A stretch of 64,000 nt of DNA. Origin: Peptococcaceae bacterium UBA7702. GTDB taxonomy: Bacteria > Bacillota > Dehalobacteriia > UBA7702. A program made the translations under genes and the position numbers. The stretch covers positions 10,406-74,405 of the forward strand of contig DLGE01000009.1 in the NCBI GenBank assembly GCA_002482535.1, given 5' to 3'. Position 1 is the first letter of the stretch. Every line of letters starts with the position of its first letter. The notes below the pieces were generated by a model. The model was not told the origin of the DNA, ran no database searches, and was given only the letters and a program-made list of their open reading frames with translations. Shown one piece after another: positions 1 through 8,145 of this stretch.

Positions 1-1236
1 AATGACCTCATTAAGACGGTTGAAGATAGCCTGGATGAAGTCGAATATGACGACGGCAAGCTGGATGTCGATAATGATCTTGATTTCTTCAGCCACGGGA
101 TTTATCTGTCCGTATATGATAAGGACATGCGGCAAGTCTATGGGCGCATTCCAAAAGAGTTGGTGAATCCCCCGGCCCTTGCGCTGGGAAAAATGCAGAC
201 TGTGGCTAGCGGAGATTCCAGATGGTATGTATATGACAGCCGTGTTTCAATAAAGAAGTATGGTGACGCATGGGTGCGTGGCGTCGTGGCACTCTCCGAT
301 TCTGAAAACACGATTAATACCATGCTTTCCATCGCGGGAATCGCTCTGCCCTTTCTGGTCATCATTGCCGCGTTGGGCGGTTATCTCATCACAAGGCAGG
401 CTTTCAAGCCGGTACGGGAGATTAACGAAACAGCGGAGCGCATCGGAGAGGGCCGCGATCTTTCACAGCGTATCCATATCAGCAAGGGTAAGGATGAAAT
501 ACATACCTTGGCAAGCACCTTCAATGATATGTTTGACCGCCTGGAGCATTCGTTTGAAAGTGAAAGGCAGTTTACGTCGGACGCCTCCCATGAGCTGCGA
601 ACGCCGGTTTCCGTCATCATATCACAGGGAGAGTACGCCTTAGAAAGTGCTAAGACGTTGGAGGAAGCCAAGGGCGCGCTTTCGGTCATTTTGGCGCAGG
701 CCCGTAAAATGTCGGGTTTGATTTCCCAGCTCCTTACGCTATCCAGAATCGACAGGGGGCACAACAAGCTCACCCCGGAATTACTCAATTTGAGCGATCT
801 CACTGAAATGGTCGCAGAGGATCAGCGCGAAGCTGCGATGAACAAAAGCATCGAAATCCGAACGAGTATCACGCCCGACCTGTATGTAAATGCTGATGAA
901 ACAATGATGCTGCGTATGCTCATTAACCTCGTGTCAAACGCGATCACATATGGAAAATCAGGCGGCCATGTTACAATCGAGCTTACCGCAAGCGGCAAAG
1001 AAATTATCGGTTCCGTGGCCGATGATGGGATAGGAATGGCTACGGAACACCTCCCACGAATATGGGAGCGTTTCTACCAAGTCGATCCATCAAGAACGGC
1101 TGGCAAGGAAGGTGGCGTGGGGCTTGGGCTTTCAATGGTAAAATGGATTGTGGAAGCCCACGGGGGCAAAATTACAGTGAATAGCAAACTTGGCGAAGGC
1201 ACTACATTTACATTCGTTTTGCCGATGGTTAAGTAG
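1..1236 (+). CDS. Sensor histidine kinase, 5' end cut by window edge
   Basis: Membrane sensor kinase of an OmpR-type two-component system; it autophosphorylates a histidine and passes the phosphate to a response regulator that must lie upstream of the window. The frame is open from base 1, so the gene starts before the window (411 codons visible). In order: end of an extracytoplasmic sensor segment, a membrane helix near codons 105-130, a HAMP linker (about 130-180), the HisKA box SHELRTP with the phospho-accepting His at codon 197, the N box NLVSNAITYG (about 309), DDGIGMA (341) and GGVGLGLSM (about 371), ending in a normal HATPase fold. All catalytic motifs are intact. The signal sensed is not evident. 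The last 18 bases of the gene are repeated downstream of the next gene (see direct repeat). Confidence 0.93.
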   Translation, partial: NDLIKTVEDSLDEVEYDDGKLDVDNDLDFFSHGIYLSVYDKDMRQVYGRIPKELVNPPALALGKMQTVASGDSRWYVYDSRVSIKKYGDAWVRGVVALSDSENTINTMLSIAGIALPFLVIIAALGGYLITRQAFKPVREINETAERIGEGRDLSQRIHISKGKDEIHTLASTFNDMFDRLEHSFESERQFTSDASHELRTPVSVIISQGEYALESAKTLEEAKGALSVILAQARKMSGLISQLLTLSRIDRGHNKLTPELLNLSDLTEMVAEDQREAAMNKSIEIRTSITPDLYVNADETMMLRMLINLVSNAITYGKSGGHVTIELTASGKEIIGSVADDGIGMATEHLPRIWERFYQVDPSRTAGKEGGVGLGLSMVKWIVEAHGGKITVNSKLGEGTTFTFVLPMVK

Positions 1237-2058
1237 CCGTTTTACATTCAGAAAGGAGCAATGCTATGAAAAAGACTTGGTTAGTAGGTGGCAAAATGAA
1301 GTTGGCTGGATTAGGGGTATTGGTATGCTGCATCCTCTGTTTGTCAGTAGCTTGTCAACCTTTCAAAGCAAAAGCGGAGTGCTCATCAATCAATGACATC
1401 AAGGCGAAGGTGGATTTCTCCGTCATTCTTCCCGAATTTGTTGGTGAATTATCCGAACAAGACTATGATGTCAAATATTTTGTCACGCGCGCGAGTAGAC
1501 AAGCCAAAGTGCCTGTAATCGGCTACATTGTCGAGTTGCACAGCAAAAATCCCGAAGATACAGGTTATAAAATCCTTGAGCTTAGTGGAACCAATGTGGA
1601 ACGAACGCAGAATGCAATCGAACCAACCAACTTCGAACTTTATTATGATAGTGCTCATGTGCAAGTCAAAAGCGAAGCCTCAGTTCCTCTCAGCGACAAT
1701 GAAATGATGTATTCCGAATATCGGTTATTCAACGATGATGATATCAAAACGCAAAAAAAGGGCTTAAAGCCGACGGTAGCTCCTGAAGATACACAATTTA
1801 ATACCTTTTACGCCTACATCGTTCACGATGGAATTCGGTATTCAATCCTCCTTCACGGTTTGCCACAGGAAGACCCAAGTGTGCTGGAAACGCAGTGCTT
1901 GGATATAGCGAGCGATACATTCGAAAATCTTTTTAACCAAGAAAAAAGCTTATCGTGAAACCAGAGGAATCGCTGCTCTACTGACCATTGTACTCCTGGG
2001 GTTAACCACCTTCGTTCCTGCCCCTTGCCGATGGTTAAGTAGCCCTTTTACATTCAGA
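1219..2058. repeat. 34-bp direct repeats flanking the lipoprotein gene
   Basis: Copies at 1219-1252 and 2025-2058 differ at one base. The shared sequence begins TTGCCGATGGTTAAGTAG, which is the final codons and stop of the kinase gene, and continues into its 3' flank (TTTTACATTCAGA). The second copy is therefore a displaced piece of a kinase 3' end. The segment between copies carries exactly one gene, the lipoprotein at 1266-1958. Confidence 0.85.
1266..1958 (+). CDS. Putative lipoprotein of unknown function
   Basis: A 230-residue protein I do not recognise. The N-terminus is basic, followed by a hydrophobic stretch and a lipobox LSVAC with Cys30, so it should be lipid-anchored on the outer face of the membrane. 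The rest is hydrophilic and of mixed alpha/beta character without a motif I can name. The start follows AGAAAGGAGCAATGCT with a good AGGAG site. It lies 29 bases after the kinase stop, so it may be co-transcribed and could be an accessory sensor or a target of that two-component system; this is inferred only from position. Confidence 0.7.
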   Translation: MKKTWLVGGKMKLAGLGVLVCCILCLSVACQPFKAKAECSSINDIKAKVDFSVILPEFVGELSEQDYDVKYFVTRASRQAKVPVIGYIVELHSKNPEDTGYKILELSGTNVERTQNAIEPTNFELYYDSAHVQVKSEASVPLSDNEMMYSEYRLFNDDDIKTQKKGLKPTVAPEDTQFNTFYAYIVHDGIRYSILLHGLPQEDPSVLETQCLDIASDTFENLFNQEKSLS

Positions 2059-2153
2059 GCGGCAATCCAGTTAAAGGGTAGAATCTTTAATGTTGCTTTA
2101 ATTTTTGCTCGGCAAAATAGAAGCGTAAATTGCTCTGAATTGAGGTGTGTTTT

Positions 2154-3590
2154 ATGAAAAGGAAAATATATATCGTCCTCGTCGTCGGTTTGATGCTACT
2201 TCAAATCGTGGGCTGCACAGCGAATCCCGGTCCGACAGGAACATCAACCACGACAACTCCAGAAATCGACGGGACACAACCGGTTTTAGATTCCACACAG
2301 CTACCGTCCATACAAACGGCTGAACCGACACCGAATCTATCTATTGGTGAGCTATCTCACCGTGTGAGCCTCGACCTTTCAAACCCCCAGGCCGACGGCG
2401 TTGTTCTGGACGGTGCCGATATTCGCATTGAGAAAGGCGGCGTATACACGCTTTCAGGCACGCTGTCAGGCGGCGTCATTGTGGATTGCCCGGACCCCGT
2501 GCATCTTGTCCTGTCCGGTGTTACTATCGACAACCCGAACGGCTCCGCGATCCATTTTGGAAGCTGTACGGATGCCGCGATTGAGGTTGCCGGGAATACT
2601 AAAAATACGCTTTCGGACGCGAAAAAGCAAAAAAAAGAGGATAGCAAAAACAAAAAGAGTAAGGGCAAAAAGGGATCGAAGGGTACGATATATACAGCGA
2701 TGCCGCTGAGAATTTCGGGCGGCGGAACGCTCTCCATCACAGGGCGTTCCAAACACGGCATCACATGCGAGGGTGCGCTTACCATAGCAGATTGCGCGCT
2801 TACCATCCAAGCCGAGTCCGACGGCATCCATGCCGATGGGAATATCGCCATACAAGGCGGTTCGCTCACATATACGGGCGGGGGCAACGGCGTGCGTAGT
2901 GGCGCAGACGTTTCGATAGACTCCGGGGCGCTCTTGCTTTCCGCGCAGGCCAGCGGCATCAAGTCCAAGAAGGACTTCACGCTCAAAGGCGGCAGTGTCA
3001 TCATCACCGGCGAGTGCAAGGAGGGCATCCAAAGCGGCACGAAAATCAGGATTTTGGGTGGAAGCCTTGATATCACCTCACGCGACGATCCTATGAACGC
3101 TCAGACTGAAATTGAGATCGCTGGCGGACGGCACTTTCTAAAAGGCGGAGACGACGGGCTCGATTCCAACGGCAGGCTTTTGATTACTGGCGGCACCACC
3201 GTCGTGTTCGGCACCGCGCCTAACTATGGCGCTGACTGCAACGACAATCCGTTTGTGATCGAAGGCGGCATCCTCATCGCCTGCGGCGAATACAACACGA
3301 TCCCGTCAAACGGCACGACGCAGGGCGCGCTTATCATAGCAAACGTGAAGCAGGGATTGTTGGCGATAGAGGCGGAAAAAAAGCCGGTGCTGCTCATGAT
3401 GCTACCCTGTGAATATGCGAGCGTGCTGGTATCGGCCCCCGGCCTAAAGCTAGGGCGGCCCTATACCATCACCGCAGGCGGACAGGCGCAAGGCGAGGGG
3501 CTTCTGGACAACGCAACGCCCTACGACGTAGGTGAGAGCAAGCAGGAATTCACATTGGATACGCTCGTAAATTCGCTGACAATGCCGTAA
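2154..3590 (+). CDS. Carbohydrate-binding-domain (DUF4353-like) lipoprotein
   Basis: Secreted lipoprotein of about 478 residues. An in-frame GTG lies 9 bases upstream, but ATG 2154 has the better spacing from TGAGGTG. Basic N-terminus, hydrophobic stretch, lipobox ending in GC (Cys near residue 21), then a Thr/Pro-rich linker. From about residue 70 come repeated short beta-strand units (SGGVIVDC, ITCEGALTIAD, GGSLTYTGGGNGVRSG, GGDDGLDSNGRLLITGGT), typical of the right-handed beta-helix DUF4353 family often found beside CotH-type genes; no CotH is visible here. A Lys-rich insert (residues about 150-175) interrupts the helix. Likely surface-associated polysaccharide binding; ligand unknown. Confidence 0.8.
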   Translation: MKRKIYIVLVVGLMLLQIVGCTANPGPTGTSTTTTPEIDGTQPVLDSTQLPSIQTAEPTPNLSIGELSHRVSLDLSNPQADGVVLDGADIRIEKGGVYTLSGTLSGGVIVDCPDPVHLVLSGVTIDNPNGSAIHFGSCTDAAIEVAGNTKNTLSDAKKQKKEDSKNKKSKGKKGSKGTIYTAMPLRISGGGTLSITGRSKHGITCEGALTIADCALTIQAESDGIHADGNIAIQGGSLTYTGGGNGVRSGADVSIDSGALLLSAQASGIKSKKDFTLKGGSVIITGECKEGIQSGTKIRILGGSLDITSRDDPMNAQTEIEIAGGRHFLKGGDDGLDSNGRLLITGGTTVVFGTAPNYGADCNDNPFVIEGGILIACGEYNTIPSNGTTQGALIIANVKQGLLAIEAEKKPVLLMMLPCEYASVLVSAPGLKLGRPYTITAGGQAQGEGLLDNATPYDVGESKQEFTLDTLVNSLTMP

Positions 3591-3715
3591 AACTTCCACT
3601 TTAACTGGGGTTGTGCGAAAACTTAATTAGCTATATGCCAGCGTATAGAGTTGATTTAGTGCCTGATGATATTCATCCTCTATATGACTTTGATGGTTAA
3701 CATCGGTCTTCTGTT

Positions 3716-4000
3716 TCATTTATCAGGATTACTATTCGTCAATTTAGGGTTATAATTATGCTTAATTGCCTTTTTGCTTCTCATCCACTGCTGTATCTTA
3801 ATAATAACTCTAACAATTACTAGAACATATCCTACCTTAGTCAGTATGGCTAAAATGTTTGCAACTAAAAAAAGACAATTATATTCAGAATAACTAACAG
3901 ATGAAATCCAGCTGGCGTCACCGAGCTTCCCTGAACAGAGTAATGAACCAATAGTTCCACCAATGACTAATAAAACTATTAGTATATCGAGTTTTTTCAT
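3716..4000 (-). CDS. Small membrane protein, unknown
   Basis: About 94 residues when started at ATG 4000, which is preceded by GGAGGAAGGACAAAA, a strong ribosome binding site; a longer frame to 4063 has no such site. Two hydrophobic segments (residues about 5-20 and 40-65) are followed by a basic tail (QQWMRSKKAIKHNYNPK), suggesting a two-pass membrane protein with a cytosolic C-terminus. No family recognised. Confidence 0.55.
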   Translation of the reverse strand: MKKLDILIVLLVIGGTIGSLLCSGKLGDASWISSVSYSEYNCLFLVANILAILTKVGYVLVIVRVIIKIQQWMRSKKAIKHNYNPKLTNSNPDK

Positions 4001-4117
4001 TTTTGTCCTTCCTCCCCAAAAAGGTATGATAGGACTTATTTCTAGTTCTATCATACCTTGCAAGAATCTATGCGGTCAAGTGTTTGAGCATCTAGAATAA
4101 TAAAGCTCTCCGCAACC

Positions 4118-4405
4118 GTGCCTAGCTTGTCGCAGACGTCGGCTTTCGATATTCAGACCTTCTATGCAGAAGTAAAAGATGTCGGAGACAATACCATACT
4201 GGTTGAAGGTATTTCGCTCAATGATGAAAGCTATCGCGGTGAGTTTAGGTATGATGTATGGGAAGCAACAAAATTGGAGTGGCGCAATAGTCCCATCAGC
4301 CTTTCCGATTTAGACGAAGGCGACTTGGTTTCCATTACTCTGATAACTGACCGTGGCGGTATTACGGATATTTTCAAAATCCAGCTTTTAGATGATGAAA
4401 AGTAA
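4118..4405 (+). pseudogene. Probable 5'-truncated secreted protein remnant
   Basis: An open frame of 95 codons from a GTG with no ribosome binding site and no upstream ATG before an in-frame stop at 4085. The protein reads like the mature part of a small secreted beta-rich protein (TFYAEVKDVGDNTILVEGI, later YDVWEATKLEW and GDLVSITLI), resembling DUF3221-type extracytoplasmic domains, but it lacks a signal peptide. The simplest reading is a gene that lost its 5' end. An intact cytosolic small protein is the alternative. Confidence 0.45.
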
Positions 4406-4468
4406 AAGTTAAGGCAAATTCAACATCGGAGTAATCGCACTTGTGTAAAGTCGAATGGGTATTATGCC

Positions 4469-4505
4469 CTGACTACGTTCCAGAGGATTGCGGAATCGTA
4501 GTCAG
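4469..4505 (-). terminator. Hairpin 3' of the MFS gene
   Basis: Inverted repeat CTGACTACG/CGTAGTCAG (4469-4477 and 4497-4505) with a 19-base loop, a few bases beyond the MFS stop codon. There is no clear T-tract, so termination is only likely. Confidence 0.35.
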
Positions 4506-4510
4506 CCAAG

Positions 4511-5713
4511 TTAGACACTACGCCTGATTGATCTAATATAGATCAGCGCCCCAACAATCGCCGGAATGATCGCCAGAAGATAGATAAACTGATAGCCAAA
4601 GTTTTCAGCAACGATACCCCATAGGATGGAGCCTGCCCCAATTCCCAGATCAAAGCCGAGAAAGAACGTAGCATTCGCAGCCCCTCTTCTCGAAGGGGCC
4701 GCCTTACTCACAGACAATGCTTGCAATGCCGGCTGCGTGGCTCCAAATCCAATGCCATAAATAAATCCAGCGATAAGAAAGACAGGGAGCGAGTTTGCTA
4801 AAGAAACCAATAGCATTGCGATTATCACAAAAAAGATGCCGGGTATCACTGCAAATCTGGTTCCCTTTTTGTCAGTAAGGCGGCCAAAATAGGGCCTTGA
4901 AATCAATACTGCGGCAGCATAAACGGTAAAGAACAATCCTATATTTTCAACCTGCCGTTGGTTCGCGTACAGAGCAATAAACGATACGATTGATCCATAG
5001 GTCATTGTAATAAAGAAGATCACAATCGCCGGTAGGATGGCCGTTTTCTCAATGATTGCTCCGATACCGGGCTTCGAAGGCAACGCGGCGCTGGGTTGTG
5101 AAAGCGCATCAGGCTTATGATATTTTATGGGCAGCGAGATAAGGATGCAAATGATGACAACACCCGCTGAGACATAAAAAACGGTGTTAAACCCGTAAGC
5201 GCCAAGGAGTTCAAGCCCTAATGCGGGCGCGATTGCCATTGCAAGCGTGCTTGTCAGCCCGAAATAACCCATGCCTTCAGCTAACCGGGATTTCGGTATG
5301 ATATCTGAGGCGACTGTGCTGGAGGCAGTGCTGGCAGCTCCCCAGCCGAAACCGTGTATAAATCTAAGCATTAACAGCGCAAAAATCGTTGCTGTCCAAT
5401 TGTATGCCACAACGCATAGAAGGAACACGATTAGCCCTATAAGATATACGCCCCTTCTCCCGTACTTGTCCAGTAACCGGCCGGAAACCGGCCGCATCAC
5501 AACAGCGGAGATCGTGAAGATACCAACAACAAGACCCGCCCAGGCATCAGAACCTCCGATTGATGCTGAAAAAACAGGCAGTACCGGCAGGAGCATTTGA
5601 AATCCAAGGGTAATAAAGAGGCTTGCGATTGACATTAAAATGAAATCCCGTGTCCAAACAGGTTCCTTCTTTTGGAGGTCTGCATTGTTCATATTATCAT
5701 TCCGTGCTTCCAT
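4511..5713 (-). CDS. MFS drug/solute exporter
   Basis: 400-residue major facilitator transporter with about 12 hydrophobic segments. The loop 2-3 signature appears as GRLLDKYGRRGVYLIG and is echoed in the second half as GRLTDKKGTRFAVIPG, as in drug:H+ antiporters of the DHA1 group. The start overlaps the end of the marR-type gene by 17 bases, so translation is coupled. With the oxidoreductase and MarR regulator it forms a three-gene operon of a classical inducible detoxification and export type. The substrate cannot be read from sequence. Confidence 0.88.
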   Translation of the reverse strand: MEARNDNMNNADLQKKEPVWTRDFILMSIASLFITLGFQMLLPVLPVFSASIGGSDAWAGLVVGIFTISAVVMRPVSGRLLDKYGRRGVYLIGLIVFLLCVVAYNWTATIFALLMLRFIHGFGWGAASTASSTVASDIIPKSRLAEGMGYFGLTSTLAMAIAPALGLELLGAYGFNTVFYVSAGVVIICILISLPIKYHKPDALSQPSAALPSKPGIGAIIEKTAILPAIVIFFITMTYGSIVSFIALYANQRQVENIGLFFTVYAAAVLISRPYFGRLTDKKGTRFAVIPGIFFVIIAMLLVSLANSLPVFLIAGFIYGIGFGATQPALQALSVSKAAPSRRGAANATFFLGFDLGIGAGSILWGIVAENFGYQFIYLLAIIPAIVGALIYIRSIRRSV

Positions 5714-6176
5714 CGGTTATCTCCTCGCAATTTGGAACTTTTTCCTTCTCCTTTGCAAGATGGATGGCATTCTGCTCCATCTGCAATAACGCGTTATAGA
5801 TAATCTCCTGACTCTCTGCGTCGATATGTTGGGTAAGGAGCTCGTTAAATTGGCTCAAATCATTCTTGACGCTGAACCCGCATTCTCTTGCTTTGTCTGT
5901 TGCAAAAACGCGGATTTTTCGCCGGTCCTGTTCATCCTGGAAGCACTTGACATAACCCTTCTTTTCCAGTGACTTTATGGCCCGTGTGGTCGCGGCTTTA
6001 TCAATATATAAAACTGAGGACAGTTCCTCCTGCGTCACTCCGTCGTTTCTCTGCAATTCTACAAAGAAAGGCTGTTCTGCCGTAGTAAGATCATACTTGC
6101 GGAGCACCGCGCTTAAAGTGGATTGCGTTTTGCGGTAGAGGACCGTAATCATTCTGGAGATGCTTTTCTTTTCCAT
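5697..6176 (-). CDS. MarR-family transcriptional regulator
   Basis: 159 residues with a winged helix-turn-helix (YDLTTAEQPFFVELQRNDGVTQ, then LSSVLYIDKAATTRAIKSLE and the wing GYVKCFQDEQDRRKIRVFAT). This DxRxxR-containing wing is the MarR hallmark. It probably represses its own operon by binding the perfect 36-bp palindrome at 6941-6976, and ligand binding would release it. It is the middle gene, between an NAD(P)H oxidoreductase and an MFS exporter. Confidence 0.9.
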   Translation of the reverse strand: MEKKSISRMITVLYRKTQSTLSAVLRKYDLTTAEQPFFVELQRNDGVTQEELSSVLYIDKAATTRAIKSLEKKGYVKCFQDEQDRRKIRVFATDKARECGFSVKNDLSQFNELLTQHIDAESQEIIYNALLQMEQNAIHLAKEKEKVPNCEEITDGSTE

Positions 6177-6209
6177 ACTGCTCCGTTCCGCTGGTAATCA
6201 GCAACACAA

Positions 6210-6785
6210 TTACTTTATCAGTCCCTTTATCTCCACTATTTTGCTTTCTGTATATTCTCTTCCCCCGGTAAGGATTTGGTCTATCTGCACATAATGAAGC
6301 ACCTCGATGCCGCATGTCTGCAAGGTATCTTTTATAAATCCTCCATCAACCGGGTTTCTGAACATCGTTTCGAAAACATCTTCCGCCGTTTGCATGGTGG
6401 TTACCACAATCGCTTTCTTCGTGGTCAGAAGACCTATCATTTCACCGCTCTCGCCGTAACAATACGCCCAGCCCGGCAACAGCACTTTGTCACAGAAGCC
6501 TTTAAGCACTGCGGGCATGGAGCCCCACCAAATAGGAAAGAGGAATACCAGGACATCGGCGTCCTCCATTGCTTCTCGGTATGTTTTTACAAGCGGATCA
6601 ATCGTCTGCCCATGCCTCCATGCATTCAAATCTTCCGAAGTCATGACAGGATTAAAATGATCTGCTACAAGGTCAATCTCTTTGATGTCATGCCCCTTTT
6701 CAGATGCCGTCTCCATGATGGCTTTTGTGGCAGCGGCATTGAAACTGCCTTTGTAGGGATGGCTGCTGATAACTAAATACTTCAT
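6210..6785 (-). CDS. NAD(P)H-dependent flavin oxidoreductase (flavodoxin-like fold)
   Basis: 191 residues of the MdaB/YwrO-type quinone reductase family. The FMN-binding N-terminus is SSHPYKGSFNAAATKAI, and FLFPIWWGSMPAVLKGFCDK is the conserved active-site stretch (residues about 80-100). Expected to do two-electron reduction of quinones or nitro compounds. It is the first gene of the operon with marR and the MFS gene (34-base gap to marR). A clear promoter and operator lie 140-180 bases upstream. Confidence 0.88.
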   Translation of the reverse strand: MKYLVISSHPYKGSFNAAATKAIMETASEKGHDIKEIDLVADHFNPVMTSEDLNAWRHGQTIDPLVKTYREAMEDADVLVFLFPIWWGSMPAVLKGFCDKVLLPGWAYCYGESGEMIGLLTTKKAIVVTTMQTAEDVFETMFRNPVDGGFIKDTLQTCGIEVLHYVQIDQILTGGREYTESKIVEIKGLIK

Positions 6786-6924
6786 AATGCTCTCCTTGTT
6801 TTACCGCTCATGTACCGAAAATGACATACAGATAATGGCGTTTTTCTTATGCTTTGATTTTCTTGACGGATTCATTCCTGTAATAATCCACGGTAAGGAA
6901 TGCACCCATCTGCATCATGCAAAT

Positions 6925-6953
6925 AGCATACCGAGGAATAGTTGAGTTGTCAA
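6925..6953 (-). promoter_or_regulatory. Promoter of the oxidoreductase-marR-MFS operon
   Basis: Read on the minus strand: TTGACA (6953-6948), 17-base spacer, TATGCT (6930-6925). The -35 box lies inside the MarR palindrome, so a bound repressor would block RNA polymerase. The leader to the first gene is about 135 bases and contains no convincing ORF. Confidence 0.75.
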
Positions 6954-6976
6954 CTAATATTAGTTGACAACTCAAC
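6941..6976. promoter_or_regulatory. Perfect 36-bp palindrome, probable MarR operator
   Basis: Left half GTTGAGTTGTCAACTAAT, right half its exact reverse complement. It nests the shorter palindrome core AGTTGTCAACT, a typical MarR-type site. It overlaps the -35 box of the operon that encodes the MarR regulator. Confidence 0.8.
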
Positions 6977-7048
6977 CTTTTATCTCCACACTTCCTGAAA
7001 CGCTGCAACATTCTCACTGAACATAGTTGAGTAGAAAGGTAGTATTTT

Positions 7049-7876
7049 TCATACAAAAATAAAGTACAAAATCACGAAAACGCCAAGAATGATCCTATAC
7101 CAGCCAAATGCCTTAAAGTCGTGCTTTTTGATGTAGCTCATCAAGAACTTTATGACAAGTATAGATACGATAAATGCAACGATCATGCCAATGGCTAATA
7201 TAAGCAATTCTGTGCCTGAAAAAGCAAACCCGAATTTCAATATTTTGACCGCACTTAGCCCGATCATAACCGGTACGGCAAGGAAAAATGTAAACTCTGC
7301 CGCTGCCACCCTGGACACACCAATCAATAATGCCCCCACAATGGTCGCTCCAGAACGTGAGGTGCCGGGGATGATGGATAGCACCTGAAACAAACCGATT
7401 ACGAAAGCATTCTGGTAGGTAATATCGGACAGCTTGCCGATGCGTGGGACACGCTTTTTGTTCCAATTTTCAATCAGGATAAATGCGATGCCGTAAACAA
7501 TCAATGCTGCTGCAATTACAACAGGGGTATGCAAATGCGCCTCGATGTAATTATCAAAGAGAAGCGTCACAATAGCGCCGGGGATGCAGGCAATGACCAC
7601 CTTGAGCCATAGGGAGATGGTTTCTTTCTTTATGACGGGCTGTGATTTATCCCGAATCTGGAACGGGAACATCTTGTTCCAGAACATCACGATGACTGAA
7701 AGGATAGCGCCGAGTTGTATCACGACAAAGAACATTGCTTTGAACGCTTCACTCATATTCAGCGTTACCAGCTCGTCTAGGAGGAGCATATGCCCTGTGC
7801 TGCTGATCGGAAGCCACTCCGTTATGCCTTCCACAATCCCTAGAAGAACCGCTTTAATGATTTCAATGATTGCCAT
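7049..7876 (-). CDS. uppP: Undecaprenyl-diphosphatase UppP/BacA
   Basis: Integral membrane phosphatase that dephosphorylates undecaprenyl pyrophosphate so the lipid carrier can be reused for wall synthesis; overproduction gives bacitracin resistance. About 275 residues from ATG 7876 (AGGGGG site upstream; a TTG at 7885 is less well placed). Family motifs: GIVEGITEWLPISSTGHM (first conserved EGxTEFLPxSSTGH-like motif) and GTSRSGATI (PGxSRSGxT). About eight hydrophobic segments. Not part of an obvious operon; a core-type gene carried inside the island, possibly as a second copy. Confidence 0.95.
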   Translation of the reverse strand: MAIIEIIKAVLLGIVEGITEWLPISSTGHMLLLDELVTLNMSEAFKAMFFVVIQLGAILSVIVMFWNKMFPFQIRDKSQPVIKKETISLWLKVVIACIPGAIVTLLFDNYIEAHLHTPVVIAAALIVYGIAFILIENWNKKRVPRIGKLSDITYQNAFVIGLFQVLSIIPGTSRSGATIVGALLIGVSRVAAAEFTFFLAVPVMIGLSAVKILKFGFAFSGTELLILAIGMIVAFIVSILVIKFLMSYIKKHDFKAFGWYRIILGVFVILYFIFV

Positions 7877-7885
7877 TTGGAGCAA

Positions 7886-8145
7886 CCCCCTGTCCTACAA
7901 ATTATACTGAACACGATTATACATCAAAAATCACTCCATTGTACCTTCACTCATAAATCGCAAGAATAATACAAGGAATCTTGAGGGAAAGGTATGTTAA
8001 TATAAAATATATTGCTCATTTGGGAAATCCCCAAATCCAATCTTTTACGGATATTACATAGACCGATCCATGCCAATACGTAAAAGATATTGAGCAATTT
8101 ATTTGACTTTCGGAAACATATATACAGGGATGGTTAAGTGACTTA
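7886..8145. other. Divergent intergenic region with nested inverted repeats
   Basis: No gene seen. It contains nested complementary blocks: ATTGCTCA (8011-8018) with TGAGCAAT (8090-8097), TTTGGG/CCCAAA (8019-8035), and ATCTTTTACG (8040-8049) with CGTAAAAGAT (8079-8088). Together they can fold into a multi-branched structure just upstream of apbE. Confidence 0.6.

Noticed and set aside
2466..3032. 188-codon minus-strand frame opposite the DUF4353 gene
   Set aside because: Shadow of a repetitive beta-helix gene; no start signal.
6847..7056. 69-codon minus-strand frame across the MarR operator
   Set aside because: Starts upstream of the promoter and runs through the palindrome; no ribosome binding site for its internal ATGs.
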